Source: Paenibacillus sp. (lineage in GTDB: Bacteria; Bacillota; Bacilli; Paenibacillales; Paenibacillaceae). From it: a stretch of DNA of 64,000 nucleotides. This document shows positions 57,503 through 64,000 of the stretch, one piece after another. The position numbers were made by a program, and so were the translations under genes. The notes beneath the pieces were generated by a model. The model was not told the origin of the DNA. It ran no database searches and was given only the letters and a program-made list of their open reading frames with translations. Location: the NCBI GenBank assembly GCA_017512705.1, contig JAFWEX010000109.1:1-64000 (forward strand), given 5' to 3'. Positions within the stretch are counted from its first letter, which is position 1. The number at the start of each line of letters is the position of its first letter.

Positions 57503-57982
57503 TTGTTGACGAATGCGGTGTCCCACATGGACTATTTGAGAAATGTGGCATATAAGGAATTGATACTTATGTGCTGGCGAAAGACAGGAATCCTGGCTTT
57601 GTCGCTTCACGGCAAGGTCTGCTTTTGTTTAGCTAGGTGGCTGGGTAAAACATTATTTATTACGTCATTGGTTAAAAGAATTGAAAAGATTATTTCACTT
57701 TTTTTAGGAGAAAACAATAGAACAAAGGTTACTGTTGATTATCACTTAGTCTCTTTCTTATTCCCAGAAGAGCAAGATTTGATGAGTGTTAAGTAATTTA
57801 ATGAAGATGCTCAGAAAAACCCAATTTATAAAATATTCAGTCTACAAAGCATTAATGAAGATGAAGTATTTGAAGAAAAGCTGCGAAAAATGCTAATCCA
57901 CTTTAAAGAAAATATTTCCCCTAAGGATTTAGCCAAAATACCAAAAGCATGGATGAATATATTAAAAAGGTTACTGTCCTAG
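57503..57982 (+). pseudogene. Broken gene at the island edge
   Basis: A frame from 57503 stops at TAA (57794-57796), but the same frame stays open for 61 more codons with ordinary protein-like sequence (DAQKNPIYKIFSLQSINEDE ... AKIPKAWMNILKRLLS) and ends at TAG 57980-57982. This fits a gene broken by one nonsense change and probably truncated at the 5' end. The base composition becomes AT-rich from about 57640. Family not recognised. Confidence 0.45.
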
Positions 57983-58080
57983 TCAAGGCGGGAGATACTC
58001 TAGCAAGTGCTTGACGATCTAAGAGCTTGATTGCTTTATCAACGTATCGGACAGCTTCTCTCATTTTTTTACTAATTAAA

Positions 58081-58119
58081 TAGAAAAAGAGCAGTTCGCA
58101 TATTATCCGAACTGCTCTT
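58081..58119 (-). terminator. Terminator of the minus-strand methyltransferase
   Basis: AAGAGCAGTTCG pairs with CGAACTGCTCTT; the minus strand continues TTTTCTATTTAATT. It begins ten bases after the gene's stop. Confidence 0.85.
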
Positions 58120-58128
58120 CTAGGGATG

Positions 58129-59268
58129 TTATACAGAATCTTTGTTAATAGTTTCATTTGTTAATCTTATCTTTTCTGTGCGTTCCTGAACCGCAAAGTT
58201 GTAGTTATCTAGAACTGTTTTAATTTCTTCCGCTAATAAATTTGCAAGCCTATAGGCTACTCCGTTGCTTATCATCTTGAACATCTTATCTAGCGGCATA
58301 TCTTCCTCAAAATGATACCAGTCAGGGACAGATTGAAGCCGAAGTGCTTCACGCACGGTTAAACGTCGCGGTAGAGTAGGGTGAAGATGTACCTCATTAT
58401 TACCATATGCTACGGTTGGGCTATATCTGAAGCGGTGTAGGCGTTTGAATGATTTCCTCTTAACGTCACCTTCAAGTACGGTGAAAAATCGTTGAGAGTA
58501 GGGGTTAAATGAAACATGATTTGGCAATTGCACTAATTCGTTTTCGTTTCCTATAACCGAATGAATAGTTAATTGGTATTGATCAGGTGAGAGATTAGCA
58601 ATGTAGTCAGCTTCACTAACTTCAGTCCCGATCTCCCATGTATCCGGCCATTCAAATGATTTTTTAGGATCCTGATAGACCGGAGCAGGCCATTTAAAAG
58701 TTTCAAAGCCCCGCTGTCTTAAAGTAATAGGAATGTATTTCCTAAATCCTACAATAAATACTCTTGACCGATCTTGTGGAATTCCATAGTTAAGCGTATT
58801 AAGCACCTTAAATTGTACTTCATAGCCAAGCTCCTCAAATTTATCAATGAGAGGATTTAAAGCCTGAATTCGATGTTTTTTTGTTTTGTATAAGGCTTCA
58901 ACGTTCTCAAACAAAAAAAAGTCTGGCTTCAGTTTCTCAATTTTATCTAAGAAGTCCCAGACAAGCTTCCCTCTATCTCCCTCAACCCCAGGACTATTAG
59001 CATTTCCAATTGAATAGTCCTGACAGGGGGGCCCTCCAATGATTCCAACTGCACCTTTGGGAATGTCATTTATAGGATCAATTTGAGTAACGTCACCTGT
59101 GATAATTCTATCAGTATGTCCATAACGCTGCCTCATGTTGTAGTTATTTGACTGAGCAAATTTTTTTATTAATTCCGTTCCCCAAATAATAGAAAAAGCG
59201 TGCGTCTCGGTAAAGCCTAAATCGAGAAAGCCTGCACCAGAAAACAGCGAAATAACGGGATAGGTCAT
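58129..59268 (-). CDS. DNA cytosine-5 methyltransferase 1 (defence island)
   Basis: A 379-aa m5C methylase with motifs in standard order: I, FSGAGFLDLGF (9-19); IV, GGPPCQDYS with catalytic Cys82; VI, FLFENVEAL; VIII, QDRSRVFIVG; IX, RRLTVREALRLQSVPDW; X, ISNGVAYRLANLLA. Residues 267-318 match the second methylase almost exactly (46 of 52 identical), while the target-recognition region before it differs. It is divergent from the second methylase operon across ~220 bases. Probably protects host DNA from the associated nuclease. Confidence 0.92.
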   Translation of the reverse strand: MTYPVISLFSGAGFLDLGFTETHAFSIIWGTELIKKFAQSNNYNMRQRYGHTDRIITGDVTQIDPINDIPKGAVGIIGGPPCQDYSIGNANSPGVEGDRGKLVWDFLDKIEKLKPDFFLFENVEALYKTKKHRIQALNPLIDKFEELGYEVQFKVLNTLNYGIPQDRSRVFIVGFRKYIPITLRQRGFETFKWPAPVYQDPKKSFEWPDTWEIGTEVSEADYIANLSPDQYQLTIHSVIGNENELVQLPNHVSFNPYSQRFFTVLEGDVKRKSFKRLHRFRYSPTVAYGNNEVHLHPTLPRRLTVREALRLQSVPDWYHFEEDMPLDKMFKMISNGVAYRLANLLAEEIKTVLDNYNFAVQERTEKIRLTNETINKDSV

Positions 59269-59382
59269 TATTTTAATAAGTCTCCTCTATCTTGAATGCT
59301 ATTTCTATTATCACCGATTATCGAAGGATATTCAATAAACTTTCAGGAAAAAACGAATATATGTTCCCTGGAGGATTTTAGG

Positions 59383-59443
59383 TATAATATGTAGTATGAT
59401 TCAAGTTAAAATCTCTCTCTAAATATTGTTCGTGCGGTATAAT
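59383..59443 (+). promoter_or_regulatory. Possible promoters in the divergent methylase gap
   Basis: Two TATAAT -10 elements on the plus strand, at 59383-59388 and 59438-59443. Neither has a clear -35. AAAGGA precedes the ATG at 59489. Confidence 0.4.
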
Positions 59444-59488
59444 TTAAGAATACTTGACTTGTGTGGCGGGTGTGAAAGGATGTATTGA

Positions 59489-60607
59489 ATGAACAATTTT
59501 TATATCAATAGAATACCGATACCTATCTTATCCTTTTTTACTGGTGCAGGCTTTCTAGATATCGGCTTTATGCAAGCAGGATTTCAAACGATTTGGTCTA
59601 ACGAATATGATCGTCAGTTTGTGAAGGGGTTTGAATACGGGCTTAGTTCTATGAGGATGCAGCCTCATAAAATTACTAACTGTTCTTCAATAGTTGAGAT
59701 AGGTCCTAATCAAATCGCCAAAGAGGCCTTTCATAATACCCAAATTCCTGAAACATTCGGGATTATAGGAGGGCCTCCATGTCCTGACTTTTCGGTAGGC
59801 GGAAAAAATAAGGGACGGAATGGAGAAAATGGAACCCTCTCAAAGGTGTACGTTGATAAAATAATGGATCTTCAGCCATCCTTTTTTTTATTCGAAAATG
59901 TAAAAGGGCTTTTTAAAACTGCAAAACATCGTGAGTTTTTCGATAGTCTGAGAATGCAGTTTTCTGAACACTATTTGACAGATGTACGCATATTGAATGC
60001 GCTCGATTTCGGAGTGCCACAAGACAGGGAACGCGTGTTTATGGTGGGACTGAAAAAGAAGTGGCTAAAAAAGAAACTTGGTGTACGTAATATTCCCAAG
60101 GACTATAACTGGTTTCAATGGCCGGAGGACCACCGTTTTGTGGGAGCGAAACAGCGGTTTTCTTGGCCGCGGGAAAACCCTTTTGGATTCAATCCCGAGA
60201 AACCCTCTGATATTCCAGATGAATTAATGGTGGGTCCAATAATATGTAATCTGGATGAGATAGCTTTATTGCCAAACGGTCTTGAAGGATTAAGGCCATT
60301 AAGTGATAAATATTATGTTATTCATGAAGGGGATGTTTCCCGAAAAAGTTTTAAACGGTTGCATCGTTGGCGATATAGCCCTACTGTGGCATACGGTCAT
60401 AATGAGGTTCACTTGCATCCGACACAACCAAGGAGGCTTACTGTCAGGGAAGCACTAAGAATTCAGAGTGTTCCTGATGACTATGTTTTACCACCGGAAA
60501 TGCCGCTAACTTATAAGTTCAAAACAATCGGTAACGGCGTGCCAGTGAAGCTGGCATATGCAATGGCGGTAGCAATAAGGAAAATGATAGAGGGGGAACC
60601 TATATGA
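59489..60607 (+). CDS. DNA cytosine-5 methyltransferase 2 (defence island)
   Basis: A 372-aa m5C methylase: motif I, FFTGAGFLDIGF (16-27); motif IV, GGPPCPDFSVGG with catalytic Cys98; VI, FLFENVKGLF; VIII, QDRERVFMVGL; IX, RRLTVREALRIQSVPDD; X, IGNGVPVKLAYAMA. The region between VIII and IX, which reads the target, is unlike that of methylase 1 until the shared 52-residue block. First gene of a coupled operon; its stop overlaps the ATPase start (ATGA). Confidence 0.93.
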   Translation: MNNFYINRIPIPILSFFTGAGFLDIGFMQAGFQTIWSNEYDRQFVKGFEYGLSSMRMQPHKITNCSSIVEIGPNQIAKEAFHNTQIPETFGIIGGPPCPDFSVGGKNKGRNGENGTLSKVYVDKIMDLQPSFFLFENVKGLFKTAKHREFFDSLRMQFSEHYLTDVRILNALDFGVPQDRERVFMVGLKKKWLKKKLGVRNIPKDYNWFQWPEDHRFVGAKQRFSWPRENPFGFNPEKPSDIPDELMVGPIICNLDEIALLPNGLEGLRPLSDKYYVIHEGDVSRKSFKRLHRWRYSPTVAYGHNEVHLHPTQPRRLTVREALRIQSVPDDYVLPPEMPLTYKFKTIGNGVPVKLAYAMAVAIRKMIEGEPI

Positions 60608-63141
60608 TACAGCCAGGGTTGTTTTTTGATTTTACTCCGGATCCAAAAGTGCTGATAGCTTTAACTCACACACCAATGCTTCCTTTAGATGCGTTATGTG
60701 AATTGATCGATAATGCGATAGATTCATTTCAGGCTGCTAAACTTATAGGTGTAAAAATAGATAATCCATTAATCTCAATTGAATTGCCAAGAAATTCAGA
60801 TCTCAATAAGAATGCAGGAATAGTACGTATTCGTGACAATGGGCCAGGCATGACGGCTGAAATGGCTGAGAAATCAATAAAGGCGGGATTCTCTGGTAAT
60901 AACCCTTACGACAGTCTCGGATTATTTGGTATGGGGTTTAATATTTCTACAGGTAAACTAGGTAGAGTAACCCGGCTACTGACAGCACGGAAGGATGAGA
61001 AGAAGGCAATAGAGGTTATTATTGATCTGGATAATATTAATCAATCCAAAAATTATCAGCTTCCTGTCAATATCGTTGATAAACCTAGAGAAGTTAATTA
61101 TGGGACTGTTATTGAAATAAGCCAATGGTGGCCTGAGGGGAATGCAAACAGTCAATTTGTCAAACGCCTGATTCAATACGGGCTTCCTAAGGTCCGTTCT
61201 GAGCTTGGCCGGCGGTATGCTTCAGTGTTATCTAAACGTGAAATCAGAATATTGGTGAATGGAGAGTCGTGTGAAGCATTTGAGCATTGCGTTTGGGATT
61301 CCAATAGATATGTTGAGCGGAAAGGGCACGGCCAGATTCAGGCAAGATATGATTTTGACCATATTATTGGAGTGCAGAGGAGATGCGGTAACTGTACAGC
61401 TCTAGTATCGGCCGAACTAATTGAATGTCCAGCTTGCAAATCTTCAAGCATCCGAAGTGTTGAGGAAAGAGTCAAAGGCTGGGTTGGTATTCAGAGGTTT
61501 GACGACAGTACGGAGTACGGAATTGATCTGATCCGGAATGGACGAGCAATCCGAATAGCTGAAAAGACAGCTTTTTTTGAATTTGTGGACGAATTTAAAA
61601 AAACAATTAAAGATTACCCTATTGATGGGCCGTATGGGAGGATAGTAGGTGAAGTACATCTCAATCATGTTCCTGTAGATTTTCTCAAGCAGGATTTTCA
61701 GCGAAGCAGCCCTGAATGGCAGCGTGCTATCTCGTATTTAAGAGGTGACAGCTCCTTACAGCCAAATCAGCCTGGTGCAGGTCAAAATGAAAGTTATATT
61801 TATAAACTTTTTCAAGGTTTCCGCAGAGTAAGAAAACCTGGAAAATCTGATTTGTATATGGGGTTTTGGGATAAGGAAGCGAATGAATCAAAGAGGATCT
61901 CTAGAGATGTTGAAAAAGAATATTATCAAAAATTTCTTGGGAAACTTCCAGGGTATTATGATGATTCAGAATGGTGGAAGCTCGTGGAACAGGCTGATTC
62001 CCCTCCGCTTGAGGAACTTGCAGAGTGTCCAGCCTGCAGCGCACAAAATCTTAAAGAACATGATACGTGTGCCGTGTGTGGTTTTGTGTTAATAGGCAAG
62101 CCATGTATAAATCCGGAATGCAAACACGAAATACCGAAATCCGCATACTCTTGTCCAGAATGCGGAATGTCACAGCATCTAAAAGTCGAAGAACCATGGA
62201 CATGCCAGGTTTGCGGCACGAAAAACAGGGCAGTAGAAAAAAATTGTACATCGTGTAAAGAAGAAAAAGGGACAGAGAATACACTTTCAAAAGAGTTTCT
62301 TTCTAAGAATGCCAATAAATCAGATGATCTTTCCATACCGGGATGTTCAATTATGCTGGCTGATGGTACATATAGTTCCCCTGTGAATGTAAATGTGTAT
62401 ATAACACAGCTGTCGATTAAGGCTAATCAGCAACAAGAAGGGGTCCCTCTTATTGTTTTTAAAGGGGAAGAAATTGACATATATCTTGATAAGACGCACA
62501 AAGTATATAAGTCTTTCCGAATCCGTCCAGAGCAAATGATAGCCGCAGAGGTAGCACTTTACATCTACGATATGAACCGAAGACTCTCCGGAAAACAATA
62601 TCAGGGTCAACATACGCTTTCTAATATTGAATGGCAGATATTGAATAGCAGATGGTCGGATAAGTTAGAGGATAGCCCTGAGAAAATAAGAGAAGAGATC
62701 AACGGATTCTTTGCCCAATTAAAGGAGAAGCTTCCGGAACTCCTAGAGGAAATGGCCGTTGATATTTTTAATGAAATGCCCGAAGGGCAGAAGAAAGCTA
62801 TGGTTGATAACATGCTTAATCAAAGTGCTGATATCAGTCGGCTTGGGGATATGAAGGAAAGCGGCGCGTTTTTATTATATATTGATGAGGATGGAATAAC
62901 TGATATATTCAAAAGGTATCCACACATTTTCTTTGATGGTGGAATATGGGATGTTTCGTATTCCAGTTCCGCAGAACTAACAGGGAATATTTTGCAACAG
63001 GCACAAATAAGAATCCGGAACATTTATCTGAACTGTTTAAATGATATAGCGAATTATATAAAATACCGTTTCTCTGATGCAAGTATTGGACAAAAAACAA
63101 GGTTGTCTTTGGACTTCCTACAGCAAAAGGTGATGAAGTGA
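60604..63141 (+). CDS. MORC/HSP90-type GHKL ATPase with zinc ribbons (defence island)
   Basis: An 845-aa protein. Residues 20-240 form a GHKL ATPase: the N-box is LCELIDNAIDS (Glu33 and Asn37 in catalytic and Mg positions), then DNGPGM (78-83) and GLFGMGFN (106-113). Residues ~255-280 hold a zinc ribbon (CGNC...CPAC). Around 470-560 lie about four more Cys pairs (CPAC, CAVC, CINPEC, CPEC, CQVC, CTSC). The remainder is helical. It resembles prokaryotic MORC-like ATPases predicted in restriction-modification loci. It overlaps both neighbours by four bases, so equal expression is likely. Confidence 0.88.
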   Translation: MIQPGLFFDFTPDPKVLIALTHTPMLPLDALCELIDNAIDSFQAAKLIGVKIDNPLISIELPRNSDLNKNAGIVRIRDNGPGMTAEMAEKSIKAGFSGNNPYDSLGLFGMGFNISTGKLGRVTRLLTARKDEKKAIEVIIDLDNINQSKNYQLPVNIVDKPREVNYGTVIEISQWWPEGNANSQFVKRLIQYGLPKVRSELGRRYASVLSKREIRILVNGESCEAFEHCVWDSNRYVERKGHGQIQARYDFDHIIGVQRRCGNCTALVSAELIECPACKSSSIRSVEERVKGWVGIQRFDDSTEYGIDLIRNGRAIRIAEKTAFFEFVDEFKKTIKDYPIDGPYGRIVGEVHLNHVPVDFLKQDFQRSSPEWQRAISYLRGDSSLQPNQPGAGQNESYIYKLFQGFRRVRKPGKSDLYMGFWDKEANESKRISRDVEKEYYQKFLGKLPGYYDDSEWWKLVEQADSPPLEELAECPACSAQNLKEHDTCAVCGFVLIGKPCINPECKHEIPKSAYSCPECGMSQHLKVEEPWTCQVCGTKNRAVEKNCTSCKEEKGTENTLSKEFLSKNANKSDDLSIPGCSIMLADGTYSSPVNVNVYITQLSIKANQQQEGVPLIVFKGEEIDIYLDKTHKVYKSFRIRPEQMIAAEVALYIYDMNRRLSGKQYQGQHTLSNIEWQILNSRWSDKLEDSPEKIREEINGFFAQLKEKLPELLEEMAVDIFNEMPEGQKKAMVDNMLNQSADISRLGDMKESGAFLLYIDEDGITDIFKRYPHIFFDGGIWDVSYSSSAELTGNILQQAQIRIRNIYLNCLNDIANYIKYRFSDASIGQKTRLSLDFLQQKVMK

Positions 63142-64000
63142 GCGTTTTTATCAGTGATACAAACCTTAAGTTCGGTACGTGGCAGGCATTTGAAAGGGTG
63201 GTCTCGCGATTACTAGCCCATGAAGGTTTTGAAGGTATAAGGCTTGTTGGGCAGTCTGGTGACCGAGGGGCTGATGTTCTTGCACATCGGGCCGGTAAGC
63301 GATGGCTGTTTCAAATGAAACATTGGAAGAACAAGGTCGGTGTCGATGTTGCGGACCAGACGCTGGAGGCCATGAGAATATACAGGGCTCAAGTCCCAGT
63401 TATTGTAGCTTTAAATGGGTTTGATGAAAAGTTAAAAGAGCACCAGAGAACTCTCATGAGTAGAGGAATCCCGCTTCAGTTGTGGGATACAAAGGCTCTT
63501 GTCTCAAGGGCAGAGAAACTTCCAAAGATGCCCGTACTTGACAGAGTTCCGCGGGAATATCAGGAACAGACAATCCGTTCAACGATCCAAGCGTTTAACG
63601 AAGGGAAAAAAAGAGCTCTTGTCGTGATGGCTACGGGTCTTGGAAAAACATTCGTCGCATGTGAAACGGTTAAACGGATTAATGCTGTCTCTCCGGTAAG
63701 GTTCCTTGTGATAGCTCATACGAATGAACTTGTTTACCAGATAGAGAAGGCGTTCTGGTCATTTTTATCTAAGGAACAGGAAACAGCAGTATGGAATGGG
63801 TATGAGCAGCCTGGAGAAGAACGGCTTAAACAAAGTAGTGCGGTTTTCGCGTGTTTAAATACTGTTGCTGATTATGTTCAGCGGGGAAAAGAACTGCCGC
63901 ATTTTGATCTTATTATTATAGATGAATGTCATCATGTGGGCGGGCAGATGTATAATGTTGTTTTAGATGATACCATGGCTGGCTCGGAAAATGGCCCTTT
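63138..64000 (+). CDS. Mrr-type nuclease / SF2 helicase, truncated by window end
   Basis: GTG at 63138 overlaps the ATPase stop (GTGA). The frame is open to the window end (287 codons). Residues ~12-80 are an Mrr-like endonuclease domain: Glu19, GQSGDRGADVLA with Asp46, and the QxK pair Gln59/Lys61. SF2 helicase motifs follow: Q-motif REYQ (139-142), Walker A MATGLGKT (164-171), Ia VIAHTNELVYQ, and II DECHH (262-266). The rest lies beyond the window. Probable DNA-targeting effector of the system. Confidence 0.9.
   Translation, partial: MSVFISDTNLKFGTWQAFERVVSRLLAHEGFEGIRLVGQSGDRGADVLAHRAGKRWLFQMKHWKNKVGVDVADQTLEAMRIYRAQVPVIVALNGFDEKLKEHQRTLMSRGIPLQLWDTKALVSRAEKLPKMPVLDRVPREYQEQTIRSTIQAFNEGKKRALVVMATGLGKTFVACETVKRINAVSPVRFLVIAHTNELVYQIEKAFWSFLSKEQETAVWNGYEQPGEERLKQSSAVFACLNTVADYVQRGKELPHFDLIIIDECHHVGGQMYNVVLDDTMAGSENGP

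Noticed and set aside
57921-58157. Minus-strand 78-codon frame between the broken gene and methylase 1
   Set aside because: It starts inside the methylase 3' end, contains the methylase terminator hairpin and has no SD. The segment MREAVRYVDKAIKLLD looks protein-like and could be a gene remnant, but support is too thin.

Overview
The window looks like chromosomal DNA of a Paenibacillus-type Firmicute. The evidence is the three-part FGAM synthase (PurS/PurQ/PurL), a guanine riboswitch ahead of purE, Bacillus-style control sites (PurR, FapR, CcpA, Fur, Fnr, MhqR-like), frequent TTG/GTG starts after strong Shine-Dalgarno (SD) sequences, and a secreted protein with a copper-amine-oxidase N-domain. 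The assignment is inferred from gene content and motifs; no database search was possible.

Layout. 1-101 is the 3' end of a 5S rRNA. 383-7597 carries fabH with a FapR-like operator, topB, an AraC regulator divergent from a ROK sugar kinase, a DUF1294 protein and a universal stress protein. 7730-23316 is the de novo purine pathway in the order purE-K-B-C-S-Q-L-F-(Imm26-like gene)-M-N-H-D. It is preceded by two PurBox-like sites, a promoter and a guanine riboswitch with a terminator. Most larger gaps inside the operon are filled by copies (five in all) of one palindromic repeat family. 24051-26546 holds two CNNM/CorC-type paralogues with an unusual SD-hairpin-TTG start. 26906-34387 holds an mhq-type quinone-detoxification pair, a GH3 glycosidase, a Fur-box hydrolase, ilvA and a GNAT acetyltransferase. 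34548-41774 holds secreted, regulatory and small proteins. 42072-50798 holds hydrolases, a DODA-type dioxygenase, DoxX with an Fnr-type site, a YerB-like lipoprotein, DUF47-pit phosphate transport, corA flanked by DnaA-box clusters, and an AlkC glycosylase. 50987-57415 holds a VrrA/YqfQ-like protein, a YerC/TrpR-like regulator with a CbiX-like protein, a Nep1-like (NLP) toxin, a DgkB-like kinase and an RlmCD-type methyltransferase.

57503-64000 is visibly more AT-rich and looks like a defence island. It starts with a broken gene. A cytosine-5 methyltransferase on the minus strand is divergent from a coupled operon of a second cytosine-5 methyltransferase, a zinc-ribbon-rich MORC/HSP90-type GHKL ATPase, and an Mrr-type nuclease/SF2 helicase cut off by the window end. 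This is the strongest candidate for an unusual system. The expected logic is that the methylases mark self DNA while the ATPase and nuclease-helicase act on unmarked DNA.

No CRISPR array, tRNA gene, insertion sequence or integrase was recognised.
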